52,500 nt of DNA from Prorocentrum cordatum (Eukaryota > Sar > Dinophyceae > Prorocentrales > Prorocentraceae). A model generated the notes under the pieces. The model ran no database searches. It was not told the origin of the DNA and saw nothing but the letters and a program-made list of their open reading frames with translations. Location of the stretch: contig CAUYUJ010014189.1 of NCBI GenBank assembly GCA_963575745.1, positions 1 through 52,500 of the forward strand, in the 5' to 3' direction. Positions 24,560 through 34,774 of this stretch are shown here, piece by piece. Position 1 is the stretch's first letter. Each line of letters starts with the position of its first letter. Both the position numbers and the translations under genes were made by a program.

Positions 24560-24806
24560 TATTTGAAATATATTTCACCATTTATTTTGAGACAGCAGAT
24601 TTTTACGCCGAGCATTGGCATATAAACTTCGTTCTCTGGGAAGCTCGGCTCTCTAGAGCCAGTTTCAGTATTAGTTGACTCCCCGGAACCGACTTCATCT
24701 TCACTCCGAAAATCTGAATTTGACGATCCTGAGCTTTCTTACGGGTGCAAGGAGCTCTACGAGGTTCCCGGCGGTGACCAGGTTGACGGTTCACCGCCGG
24801 CGCCAG
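24560..24806 (+). repeat. Shortened U2 unit (HP 24768-24800)
   Basis: The variant body of 3266-3603, starting inside the leader (TATTTGAAATATATTTC). Confidence 0.75.
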
Positions 24807-25495
24807 TTCGGACGCACTGGCGGGCTAGTTGGCTCGACAAATCTCGACGGAACTTTTGGTGACTGTTGCTCAGTTGAAAATTATGTTCTCAAAATTTGAA
24901 CATTCGTTAGAGCCTTAGTATTTTTTCCCGTGATCTATGATCTTAGTGCGACTCGCCATCTTGATGTCAGCTCGATCGGGTGAATATTACTATCGAAAAG
25001 CACTGTGGCGGGATCGGTTGGCGAGTGCTATGTTGGTAGGTGCTGTCGGTTTTCTCAACTTAACTCGAGCTATAGGCAAGCTACAGAGATGGCAAGCACA
25101 GCTTTCGGATTCAGAATGATGATGCGCGTCTACATGTGGCGGGAGAATGTTCAGCGCTGGGTATGTAAGAAGTTATGATCGAAAAACCTCTTTGCATGAG
25201 TACTAAACTTGATTGTGTGATTTGGTTTTCTCAACTTAACTCGAGCTGTAGGGCAGCTACAGAGCTCTTAGGCACAGCAGACGATTCAGAATCATCATGC
25301 GCGTCTGCTCATTGCGCCAGAGCTCTCGAAGTGAGTTAGAATTCGAGAATCTACATGGCTGCAAGCAGTCTGCTATTAGCGCTCAGGCTGCACAACTATT
25401 CGTCCTCTGGTATTCTTTGGAGATGGTATATGGCAAGGAAGCTCTACGAGTCCCCCGGCGGTAACCAAGGTTGACGGTTTACCGCTGGCGTCCAG
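24807..25495 (+). repeat. Divergent SU unit, 2-3 monomers (HP 25455-25488)
   Basis: Monomers at 25030-25440 are the most diverged seen (GATGATGCGCGTCTAC, CTCATTGCGCCAGAGC). HP right arm CCGCTGG; ends CGTCCAG. Confidence 0.75.
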
Positions 25496-26664
25496 CAATT
25501 CCGGGGTGCTGGAGAGCTAGTTGGCAAGAAAAATCTCGACGGACCTTTTGGTGACATATGGTCGGTTCAAAATTTTGTTCTCGAAATTCAACCGTTCGTT
25601 AGAGCTCTAGTATTTTTTCCGTGATATTCGATCTTATTTCCGCTCGCCATCTTGATCTCAGCTCGATCGGGTACATTTTACTGCCAAAAAGCACACGGGC
25701 GGGATCGGCCGTTTCGAGTCATCTTGATACGCGCTGTCAGTCTATTGGACTTAACTCGAGATACAGGACAGCTACACAGCTGATAAGCACACCTTATCGA
25801 TTCAGAATGACCAAGCGCGTCCGTCTGTTGCATCCAGAGGTCTGAACTCGGTTTGCTAGCCGAGCTAGGTCCGCAAACCTATTCGTATTATTCGAGTCAT
25901 CTTGGCAGGCGCTCTCGGTTTTCTGTACTAAAATCGAGCTATAGGACAGCTACATAGCTGATACTTACAGAAACCGATTCAGAATCATCAGTCGCGTTTG
26001 TCTGTTGAATCCAGAGCTCTGAACTCGGTCTGCTGCCCGATCTAGAATTGCGAAACTATTCGTATTGTTCGAGTCATCTTGAGAGGTGCTGTCGGTTTTC
26101 TGCACTTAACTCGGGCTGTAGGGGGGCTGCAGTGCAGGTGATCACAGACATCGATTTGAAGGGCATCAGGTGCGTCCGCCTGTCGAATCCAGAGCTCGGA
26201 ACTCAGTCTGCTGCCCGAACTAGGTTCGCGAAACTATTCGTATTGTTCGAGTCATCCTGAGAGGTGCTCTCAGTTTTCTGCACTTAACTCGGGATGCAGG
26301 GCGGCTGCAGTGCTGGTAATCACAGGAATCGACTCGGAGACATCAGACGCGTCCGCCGGTCGCATTGAGAGGTCTGAACTCGGTCTGATACTCGAGCTGG
26401 GTTTGCCAAACTATTTGTTTTGTTCGAGTCATCTTGAGGGTGCTATCGATTTACGCACGTAACTTGGGCTGTAGAAGCTACAGAGCTCGTGCAGAAGACA
26501 ATCCAGAAGCATCGGGGGCGTTCGGCTGTTGCATCGAGGTGTGAAATCGCTTGGGCTGAAAAACTATTCGTTCTCTGCAATTTTGTTCGACATTACATAT
26601 TGTCAGGAAGCTCTACGAGTCCCCCGGCGGTAAGAAAGGTTGACGGTTTACCGCCGGCGCCCAG
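25496..26664 (+). repeat. SU unit, about 5 monomers (HP 26624-26657)
   Basis: Standard order; begins CAATTCCGGGGTGC, keeping AATTCC of mA. Confidence 0.84.
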
Positions 26665-27005
26665 TTCTGGGGCGCTGGAGAGCTAGTTGGCAAGAAAAAT
26701 CTCGACGGACCTTTTGCTGATTTTTTCCCGGAGAGCTCTCTGAGAGCTAGAGGGTTTTAGATAGGAAGCCCGTCGGTGGTGGCGCCCGCCAGCAGCCCAT
26801 CTCCACCGCTCCACGATCCTCGCAGCAACTCGCCCGAGCCGGCAGCGGGTTCGGGCGCGCTTCCAGCGCGCGTCCACGCGTGCCTGCACGCGTGCAGGCA
26901 CGCGTGGAAGCGTTCCTGGCAGCGCTTCAGGGGCGTTTCTGGGGAGCCCTCCAAAGCTCTCCAGAAAAGATGTCCCGTCCCAGAGGTTCTTCGCTCTCCG
27001 GGTTT
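26665..27005 (+). repeat. SU leader scrap and GC-rich module with 36-bp perfect palindrome
   Basis: The SU leader stops at 26728. The GC-rich module holds a perfect 36-bp palindrome at 26873-26908 centred on CACGCGTG. It ends CTTCGCTCTCCGGGTT. Confidence 0.75.
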
Positions 27006-27402
27006 ACCTCGTAGAGCTCTTCGACATCGATGAGCTAGAGGAATTCCCGCGCGAGGTGGAGCTAGTTGGCCGCCCCGGCCAGAAAGGACAAAGTCGTAAC
27101 TTTTGCGTGTGTTTGCGAAGATTTGAAAGATATTTGACCATTTATTTTGAGAAATCAGATTTTACGCACCTGTAAACGACTATGAGGGCCTCTGCGTCTA
27201 GTATGAACTCTGTAGGCGCACTTTTTCTACCAAAACACTTGGAGCAACCAACTTTATTCGGACATTGAAAACAATGAATGTTGCATTTTTCGAGAAATGC
27301 CTCCAGAAGCTCTCTCTTGCGACTCTGAGCTCTCTCACGCGTGAAAAGAGCTCTACGAGGTTCCCGGCGGTGACCAGGTTGACGGTTCACCGCCGGCGCC
27401 AG
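27006..27402 (+). repeat. mB plus U2 unit (HP 27364-27396)
   Basis: mB to GAGCTAG at 27066, then leader TTGGCCGCCCCGGCC. Confidence 0.8.
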
Positions 27403-28441
27403 TTGGACGCTGCCAAGTGGTCGGTGAAAATTTGGTTCTTGAAATTCAGCAATTCGTTTGAGCTCTAGTATTTTTTCCCATGATATTCGAGCTTTTTCCC
27501 GCTCGCCATCTTGATCTCAGCTCGATCGGGTACCTTTTACTGCCAAAAAGCAGGCAGGCGGGATCGGCCGTTTCAAGTCATCTTGACACGCGATGACGGT
27601 TTTCTGAACATAACTCGAGCTTTAGGACAGCTACAGAGCTGGTAAGCACAGCTAATCGATTGAGAATGATCAGGCGCGTTCGCCTGTTCAATCTAGAGGT
27701 CTGAACTCGGTCTGCTAGCCGAGCTAGGTCCGCAAATCTATTCGTACTATTCGAGTTATCTTCACAGACGCTTTCGGTTTTCTGTACTTAATTCGAGCTA
27801 TAGGACAGCTACAGAGCTGATACTTAAAACCGATCCAGAATCATCAGTCACATTTGTCTGTTGAATCCAGAGCTCTGAACTCGGTCTGCTGTCCGATCTA
27901 GAATCGCGAAACTGTTCGTATTGTTCGAATCATCTTGAGAGGTGCTGTCGGTTTTCTCACGGAACTCGGGCTGTAGGAGAGACACAGTGCTGGCGGTCAC
28001 AGAAATCGATTTGAAGACACCAGACGCGTCCGTCTTTCGAATCCAGAGCTTTGAACTCGGTCTGCTGCCCGAACTAGGTCCGCGAAACTATTCGTATTGT
28101 TCGAGTCATCCTGAGAGGTGCTCTCGGTTTTCTGCACTTAACTCGGGCTGTAGAGGGGCTGCAGGGCTGGTAATCACAGGAATCGATTCGTATTGTTCGA
28201 GTCATCTGGAGAGATGCTGTCGATCTACGCACGTAACTCGGGCTGTAGGAGAGCTACAGAGCTCGTACAGGAGACAATCCAGAAGCATCGGGGCGTTCGG
28301 CTGTTGCATCGAGAGGTTTGAAATCGCTTGGACTGGAAAACTATTCGTTCTCTGCAATTTTTTCCAATATTATATATTGTCAGGAAGCTCTACGAGTCCC
28401 CCGGCGGTAAGGAAGGTTGACGGTTTACCGCCGGCGCGCAG
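27403..28441 (+). repeat. SU unit, about 4-5 monomers (HP 28401-28434)
   Basis: The leader begins TTGGACGCTGCCAAGTGG, a fusion with the GC-rich module end. M4 is shortened at 28188. Confidence 0.8.
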
Positions 28442-28762
28442 TTGGCCGACCCGACCAAAAGTGACAATGTGGCACATTTGGGTCGGTTTTCCAAAGATTT
28501 GAAAGATGACAATTCATTTTAAGAAACCAGATTTTTCTCACCTGTAGTGGGTTATGCCGCGTTTGCCAATGAAGTTCTCAGGTCCGTAGGTGCAGTATTA
28601 CTATCAAAAAGACTTGAGGAAACCTACGTTGGGTAAAAACAGAAAACGTGATTTTTCGAGTTTTTTGTTCCTCGCTCCAGAAGCTTTCTTCATGTGTTCC
28701 GACGATCGCCGTGCAAGAAAAGAGCTCTACGAGGTTCCCGGCGGTAACCTGGTTGACGGTTT
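28442..28762 (+). repeat. U2 unit, left part; split by element A (HP left from 28738)
   Basis: Leader TTGGCCGACCCGACC with GGCACATTTGGGTCGG. The remaining half is 31155-31185, ending TTCCAG. Confidence 0.8.
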
Positions 28763-31154
28763 GCCGGCGGTGACCAGGTTGCTGCTGTCCCTGCTCGGGA
28801 TCTCAGCGGCGACCTGGCCCGTCGGAGGCCTCCTCGAGCGGCATCGTGCCGTGCCTGGCGTTTGGTTCTCTTTACCGTACACGGTGCTTCAGTGTCTGTT
28901 TTGCCTGAGTACCGTACACTCTTATTGATTGTCGAAGGCTTCTTATTGATTGTCGTCGGAGTGCATATAATTGTTGAGATTGTCGGAGTATTGTTGGAAC
29001 AGCATTTTCCTTGCTTATCTCAACTGTCCATCTAGTTATTGCTTGTGATTTGCTTTCTTGTAGAGCGAGTCCACGTTTTTATATATGGAGTTTGTTTCAT
29101 CTGAATTGTCAGGCGCGGATCGTCTTGCTTCAGATTGGACAGATACGGCGTTGTTTACTTCCGAGTCTCTCGCTTGTTTGTCTGCTCGTTTGTCTACGGT
29201 CGAAGTGTGTGTTAGTGATCTATATTGCCGTGTCGCCCTTCGTACGGAGGTGAGTCTCGCATGCATGAGCGAGACCAGCTGTATGGGCATGGTGTCAAAG
29301 TTTCTCAATCGAAGTTGCGCCGCCTGCGGGCGAAACGTGTCAGGTATCGTTTGTGGTCCACGGCTCGGGGGCCAGATCAGTCGTGCCTTGTTCGCGCGGG
29401 CATTTTCGCGCCCAGATATTATCGGAATTTCTGCTCGGACGATTCTGAGGAAGAGGAGTGGGTTGAGGACACTTGTGGAACACAGACTGATATGGATGCT
29501 GTTGAATTGGCTGGCAACTCTTTGCGTTCGCAGTGTTCCGATTGTGGGACTCAGACAGATCCCTGTGTTCACATTGAGTGTGTAACTCAGACTGATCTTT
29601 GTGTTCTCTTTGTTGGTGAGGAGGAGAAGGAGGAGTGTCATCGAGGAAGCGCTGATCAGGGTGATGCTTCTGCAGTTGGGAGTTCCTGTGCAGTCGGGAG
29701 TTCCACTGTTCGGATTGCAGTAGGAAGTTCCACAGTTCGGAGTTCCGCTGATGCAGTTGTGGATGCAGTTGGGAGTTCAACAGCTGGGAGTTCTGCAGTT
29801 GGGAGTACCGCGGTTTGGAGTTCAGCTGATGCTGTGGCATCGAGCCCTGGCTGCAAGGACGAGGAGGAGGAGAATGTTCATAGTGAAGCAGTTGCTAAGA
29901 TGGAGCAGGAGGAGGTGGCCGAGGAAGATTTTGTTCATGTTGGTGAGGGGGAGAAGGAGGAGTGTCATCGAGTGCACGTTGATCGGGGTGATGCTTCTCT
30001 CAGAATGAAGAGATATTGTTTCAAACGAGCGGAGAGTATCGAGAGTGCAAAGTTGCACACTTCAGAATTGCATGCGACCAACGGGAGTGCGGTGGAGAGT
30101 ACCGCAGTTTTGAGTACAGTTGATGCAGTCGGGAGTTCCAGTGCAGTCGGGAGTTCAACACTTGGGAGTGCAGTAGGAAGTTCCACAGTTCGGAGTTCCG
30201 CTGATGCAGTTGAGGATGCAGTTGGGAGTTCAACAGCTGGGAGTTCTGCAGTTGGGAGTTCAGCTGACGCAGTAGGGAGTTCCATGAATGGGAGTTCTGC
30301 AGATCGACCGAGTGAGACACGCTCTGAGTGCCAAGCTGCCAGGGACTGGGCCCTTGCCGGTGTCGATGTAATGGCTCTTTGGCTTGAGCTACACCGACTC
30401 CCGACACGGGAGTTTCAGCGTAGGACTGAGGCTATTAATGCATACAGGCTGCAATTGGGAATTGAAAGTTCCGAGGAGGATGATTCGCAACAAGGGGGTC
30501 CTCAGAGTTCTACTTCCAGGAGTGCATTGACGCGGAGCGGCAAGAAGCATCGGAAACGGCACAGATGATGCACATGTGATTGATCCTGCACGCTTGATTT
30601 GTCATTGCGTTGCCTTTCTTCATGCCTGTGTGTGTTGTCGTGCATGCGCGTGTGTTGAATAAGAGCTTCGCTTGATCCCTCAAAGTAGGTCATTCGTTGC
30701 TTCCTTGATTTGAGTGCTCATTGACCTTTGAACGTGACTTTCCGTGATTTGTCACGTGGTGCCTCAAAGTAGGCCTTTGATCTGGTCGACACTACGGTTG
30801 CCTCAAAGAGGACTGGAGTGTACTCGTCATTCTAGTTGTTAGTTTTGTGTTTGTCTCAGTGGTGTTGAGACGGTAATCGCTGTATAAACCAGTGGTTACT
30901 GTATGGTCTCTCACTGCTTTCATTTTCAGTGGTGCTGAGACGGTAATCGCTATATGTGGTTACTGCATGGTCTCGCACTGCTTTCAATCTTACTTTCTTT
31001 GAGTTGCATTCTCGTGTATTGTATACTTGTGCATTCCTGTACAGCTTCGCTGTTTGTGCACTTGTACTTAATCTTTGCAGCTTCGCTGCTTAGGTTCTTT
31101 GTGTTTAGGCCTGCTCCCATGGGAGCTCGAACCGGCCTTCGCAAAAGACGCAAA
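28763..31154 (+). mobile_element. Retroelement A inserted in an HP loop
   Basis: The 17-mer AACCTGGTTGACGGTTT at 28746-28762 recurs at 31155-31171; removing one copy and the insert restores an ordinary U2 unit end. The 5' end begins with an extra HP left-half (28763-28781), perhaps carried over from an earlier insertion. About 480 nt of 5' UTR precede the ORF. The 3' UTR has a ~70-bp direct duplication (about 30855-30985) built on GAGACGGTAATCGCT, a perfect 14-nt palindrome GCTCCCATGGGAGC (31113-31126) and the terminal tag CGCAAAAGACGCAAAAA. Confidence 0.82.
29261..30568 (+). CDS. ORF of retroelement A: acidic, GSS-repeat protein with TQT motifs (unknown function)
   Basis: A 435-residue ORF from the first in-frame ATG after an upstream stop. 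No enzyme family is recognised. Residues 1-58 are basic; an acidic patch follows at 60-70. GTQTD, GTQTD and VTQTD occur with TQT at 74-76, 97-99 and 109-111, which fit the dynein light chain LC8 motif. Two low-complexity tracts of AVGSS/STAGSS units (about 138-195 and 276-346) are encoded by a ~15-bp DNA repeat. A block reading EKEECHR is duplicated (about 122-128 and 231-237). Residues 360-402 look helical and the C-terminus is basic (KKHRKRHR). It is the only protein-coding ORF of element A, which lies in an HP loop. It lacks the MPHVRS start of the other four but shares GSS repeats with D. I infer an ORF1-like nucleic-acid-binding or scaffold protein; a host gene is possible. Confidence 0.7.
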   Translation: MHERDQLYGHGVKVSQSKLRRLRAKRVRYRLWSTARGPDQSCLVRAGIFAPRYYRNFCSDDSEEEEWVEDTCGTQTDMDAVELAGNSLRSQCSDCGTQTDPCVHIECVTQTDLCVLFVGEEEKEECHRGSADQGDASAVGSSCAVGSSTVRIAVGSSTVRSSADAVVDAVGSSTAGSSAVGSTAVWSSADAVASSPGCKDEEEENVHSEAVAKMEQEEVAEEDFVHVGEGEKEECHRVHVDRGDASLRMKRYCFKRAESIESAKLHTSELHATNGSAVESTAVLSTVDAVGSSSAVGSSTLGSAVGSSTVRSSADAVEDAVGSSTAGSSAVGSSADAVGSSMNGSSADRPSETRSECQAARDWALAGVDVMALWLELHRLPTREFQRRTEAINAYRLQLGIESSEEDDSQQGGPQSSTSRSALTRSGKKHRKRHR

Positions 31155-31545
31155 AACCTGGTTGACGGTTTACCGCCGGTTCCAGTTCCGGCGCGGGGTG
31201 GAGCTAGTTGGTCGACCCGACCAAAAGAGACAATGTGGCACATTTGGGTCGGTTTTCCAAAGATTTGAAAGATATTTGGCAATTTATTTTAAGAAGCCAG
31301 ATTTTTCTCACCTGTAGTGGGTTATGCCGCGCTTGCCAGTAAAATTCTCAGGTCCGTAGGTGCAGTATTACTATCAAAAGACTTGAGGGAACCGACGTTG
31401 GATAAAAACAGAAAGCGTGATTTTTCGAGTTTTTTGTTCCTCGCCCCAGAAGCTTTCTTCATGTGTTCCGACGATCGCCGTGCAAGAAAAGAGATCTACG
31501 AGGTTCCCGGCGGTAACCTGGTTGACGGTTTACCGCCGGTTCCAG
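31155..31545 (+). repeat. U2 right half after A, then a full U2 unit (HP 31507-31539)
   Basis: 31155-31185 completes the split HP. 31186-31545 is a sister of the 28442 unit with the same GGCACATTTGGG leader and HP loop AACCTGGTTGACGG, showing the uninterrupted target of A. Confidence 0.82.
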
Positions 31546-31870
31546 TCGATGAGATAGAGGAATTCCGGAGGGAGATGGAGCTAGTAACTCGTAGAGCTTC
31601 CCTGAGCTAGTACCTCGTAGAGATCTTCGGCATCGATGAGCTAGAGGAATTCCGGCGCGGGGTGTGTAGCCAGTACCTCGTAGAGCTCTTCGGCGCTCAG
31701 AGGAATTCGGGCGCAGGGTGGAGTCAGTAACTCGTAGAGCTTCCCTTAGCAAGTTATTGCTGGAAGCTTAAGAGTAATTCCGGGGCGCTGGAGAGCTAGT
31801 AACTCGTAGAGCTTCCCTTAGCAAGTTATTGCTGGAAGCTTAAGAGTAATTCCAGGGCGCTGGAGAGCTA
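31546..31870 (+). repeat. Tandem cluster of five mA/mB modules
   Basis: mB remnant, truncated mA (about 31586), mB (31612), mB (31674) and two consecutive full mA (31730 and 31799; nearly identical, ~69 bp apart). Every join is TAG|TA or CAG|TA. Confidence 0.8.
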
Positions 31871-31950
31871 GTTGGCAAGAAACATCTCGACGGACCTTTT
31901 GGTGACTTTTGGTCGGTTGAATTTTTTTTCTTCTCGAAATTCGTCAATTC

Positions 31951-32030
<80 letters not shown>

Positions 32031-33059
32031 CCTTCCCGTGACATTCGATCTTTCATCCGCTCGCCGTCTTGATCTCAGCTCGATCGGGCACCTTTTACTG
32101 CCAAAAAGCACACTGGCGGGATCGGCCGTTTCGAGTCATCTTGATACGCGTTGTTCGTATTTTGTACTTAACTCGAGCTGTAGGGCAGCTACAGAGCTGG
32201 TAAGCACACCTATTCCATTCGGAATCATCAGGTGCGTTCGTCTGTTGCATCCAGAGGTCTGAACTCGGTCTGCTAGTCGAGCTAGGTCCGTAAACCTATT
32301 CGTATTATTCGAGTCATCTTGACAGACGCTCTCGGTTTTCTGTACTTAACTCGAGCTATATAACAGCTAGAGAGCTGATAACTACAGAAACCGATTCAGA
32401 ATGATCATCCTCGTTCGTCTGTTCAATGCAGAGCTCTCAACTCGGTCTGCTGCCCGATCTAGAATCGCGAAACTATTCGTATTGTTCGAGTCAGCTTGAG
32501 AGGTGCTGTCGGGTCTCTGTACTCAACCCGGGCTGTAGGGAGCTACAGCGCTGGCAGTCACAGGAATCGTTTTGAAGACATCAGGCGCGTCCGCCTGTCG
32601 AATCCAGAGCTCGGAAATCGATCTGCTGCCCGAATAGGTCCGCAAAACTATTCGTATTGTTCGAGTCATCCTCAGAGGTGCTGTCGGTTTTCTGCACTCA
32701 ACTCGGGCTGTAGAGGGGCTGCAGGGCTGGTAATCACAGGAATCGTTTCGGAGACATCAGACGCGTCCGCCTGTCGCGTTCAGAGGTCTGAAATCGGTCT
32801 GATACTCGAGCTAGATTTGCCAAACTATTCGTGTTTTTCGATTCATCTTCAGAGGTGCTGTCGTTTTTCGCATGTTACTCGGGCTGTGCGAGGGCTACGG
32901 AGCTCGTACAGAAGACAATCCAAAAGCATCGGGGGCGTTCGGCTGCTGCATCGAGAGGTGTGAAATCGCTTGGGCTGAAAAATCATTCGTTCTCAACAAT
33001 TTTTTCCACATTATATATTGTCAGGAAGCTCTACGAGTCCCCCGGCGGTAAGAAAGGTT
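31871..33059 (+). repeat. SU unit, about 5 monomers; split by element B (HP left from 33042)
   Basis: The leader is interrupted by the T run. M1-M5 order is kept. The right end is 34775-34807. Confidence 0.82.
31952..32030 (+). repeat. 79-nt T homopolymer
   Basis: Replaces GAGCTCTAGTATTTTT of the SU leader between TTCGTT and CCTTCCCGTGA. Either expansion of the natural T5-6 tract or an insertion. Confidence 0.95.
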
Positions 33060-33079
33060 CAAGAAAATCTCGGCTCAAC
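33056..33079 (+). other. Possible spliced-leader relics at the 5' end of B
   Basis: GGTTCAAG (33056-33063) and GGCTCAAC (33072-33079), each one base from GGCTCAAG, spaced 16 nt apart as in E (15 nt). They overlap the insertion junction. Confidence 0.4.
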
Positions 33080-34774
33080 GCGCTTGACATTTGATCCCCT
33101 CTGCCTGGGTAACCTCCAGTGGGATCGAGTGCGCGTCAGGGAGTCACACGTTTGTCGCCTAGAGTGATAGTGCACTGCCATTCATTTGACACGTTGAATC
33201 GCCTTGAGTGGTCTTCAATTGATTTGTTTCACACGTTTGTCGCCTAGAGTGATATTGCGCTGCCATTCATTTGACACGTTTGATCGCCTTGAGTTGTCTT
33301 CAATTGATTTGTTTTGCTGGGTGCTTCCGAGGCAGTCTCTGCAATCTTTCGTTATGCCACACGTACGGAGTGCAAGTGCTCGCATTATGCGTCGGGCGCT
33401 GGCTGTTCAAAACGGATACTGTGTGCATTTACCTATTCGTTTGCCTCTGGATGGTTTGGTGCCACCTACGTGTCTCCCACCACCAGGGCTGGAGCGGGCG
33501 ACTGCCGATTTGGTTCTAGATTATCTCTTGTTGCGCGATCCACCTGTTGTTAAACGCAGTTTGGAGGAGGAGGAGGAGGCTGACATTAAGACTGTTTCGG
33601 AGAATCTTTCTTGCCGTATGCAGGCTTCTGAATCGCTGGTTGATGTAGATATTGGAGTGCAGGCTTCTGAATCGCTGGTTGATGTTGGAGTGCAGACGGT
33701 TGATGTTGCGGACTTTCATTGTGAAGTCGGCTGTCAGACAGATAGTGTCGTTGGGATGGAGGGAGGAGCTTCAGGAGTTCTTCTTGGGAAAGTGACTGTG
33801 GCGGCGGAGGAGGAGCCGGAGGCGCCCTCGAGTGCGGAGTCTTCTCCGAACGTGCAGTCTGATTCGGGTAGCCGCGCCTTGTCAGGAGCGTCCCAGGGGT
33901 GTCTGAATCGACCCGTCACGCTCAATGAGGTATCGAAGGAGTCGCGCCAGAGGACTCGAGGGAGAGATCGTGACAAGGTCAAGGGGACATCGACGTGCTC
34001 TCAGGCCACCATTGCCGATGTCAAAGCGTGGATTGACGCTGTTGCCAGCATCAACGAGTTGAATGCGATCCAGTATTTAAAGAACGGAATGGATTTGTTT
34101 GATAAGCTGGTGACAGAACGTGGGTTCCCTACAAAGAAGGCCCAAAAAGATTATGCTCGGAAACTGTATGAGATGCTCCAGAATGTGCAAGCGACGCTGG
34201 AGGATCTTCTAGGATTCTTCGAGGTGCACAGGTTCTTGACAGGACAAATGAACCGCGCCGAGATGGCCAAGTTTCTTGAGGTTTCCAAGTGCAGCGATTA
34301 CCGAATAATATTCTTCGGACGCCCGAGGAGTTTCGACAAGTTGGGATGAAGCTATTCGTGCGCACGTGTATGCAACTTTCGGTATAGAACAGCGAAGGCT
34401 GTAATGCTTGTATCTCACCTGTTCTTGTTTTCCTCACTTTATCTCTCTGTTTGACCTCTCGCTGGAGCCATGATGGCTCTACGGCCCGCTGTGGGCCCCA
34501 CTGAGCGCTTCAGGTGTGTAAAGGGCAGGAACCCCTCATATTCTTCAGGTGACGTTCTTCCACGGGTTGTTTCCCCGTCTAATTCGTTGATTACTTCACA
34601 TGTGACGTTGAGCATGCGCCTCTTGTCATGCGGCGGGTTGAACATGCGTATTGCGGACTGGTTTGATGTGAATAAGAGTTTGTGCTCACTCACGCCTTGC
34701 CTGTTTGGATGCGTCCGCTCCTTGCTCCGACTAGGCTGGAAAGCCTGCGCAGTCGACCGCAAAGTCCGCAAAAC
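33060..34774 (+). mobile_element. Retroelement B inserted in an HP loop
   Basis: The 10-mer AAGAAAGGTT flanks the insert (33050-33059 and 34775-34784); removal restores a normal SU-type HP. The 5' UTR holds leader-like relics and an 85-bp tandem duplication (from 33145 and 33230) shared with E. After the CDS, 34350-34774 is a 3' UTR with no close match to the other elements except the terminal tag CGCAAAGTCCGCAAAACA. Confidence 0.82.
33354..34349 (+). CDS. ORF of retroelement B: MPHVRS-family protein with VQT/CQT motifs and helical domain
   Basis: A 331-residue ORF. I chose the ATG giving MPHVRS because the same start occurs in C, D and E. Residues 1-69 are nearly identical to E, with a proline-rich LPPPGLE at 41-47. 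An EEEEE run is at 71-75. An ASESLVDV unit is duplicated (91-98, 104-111), and GVQTVD and GCQTD follow (VQT 113-115, CQT 127-129). A basic linker (198-210) leads to a domain at 217-325 beginning SQATIADVKAWID, predicted helical and nearly identical to the D domain. The protein ends soon after, without the lysine/glycine-rich tail and RFGRTLTD terminus of D and E. Function is unknown; an ORF1/Gag-like role is inferred from its place in a mobile element. Confidence 0.75.
   Translation: MPHVRSASARIMRRALAVQNGYCVHLPIRLPLDGLVPPTCLPPPGLERATADLVLDYLLLRDPPVVKRSLEEEEEADIKTVSENLSCRMQASESLVDVDIGVQASESLVDVGVQTVDVADFHCEVGCQTDSVVGMEGGASGVLLGKVTVAAEEEPEAPSSAESSPNVQSDSGSRALSGASQGCLNRPVTLNEVSKESRQRTRGRDRDKVKGTSTCSQATIADVKAWIDAVASINELNAIQYLKNGMDLFDKLVTERGFPTKKAQKDYARKLYEMLQNVQATLEDLLGFFEVHRFLTGQMNRAEMAKFLEVSKCSDYRIIFFGRPRSFDKLG

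Noticed and set aside
27942-28502. 186-codon ORF across an SU array
   Set aside because: Satellite translation (SSELGLLPELGPRNY-type strings recur in many frames); no conserved start.
29036-30407. Several overlapping ORFs on both strands across element A
   Set aside because: Shadows of the 435-residue ORF, created by its 15-bp repeats.
31868-32072. Poly-lysine / poly-phenylalanine ORFs
   Set aside because: Produced by the 79-nt T run.
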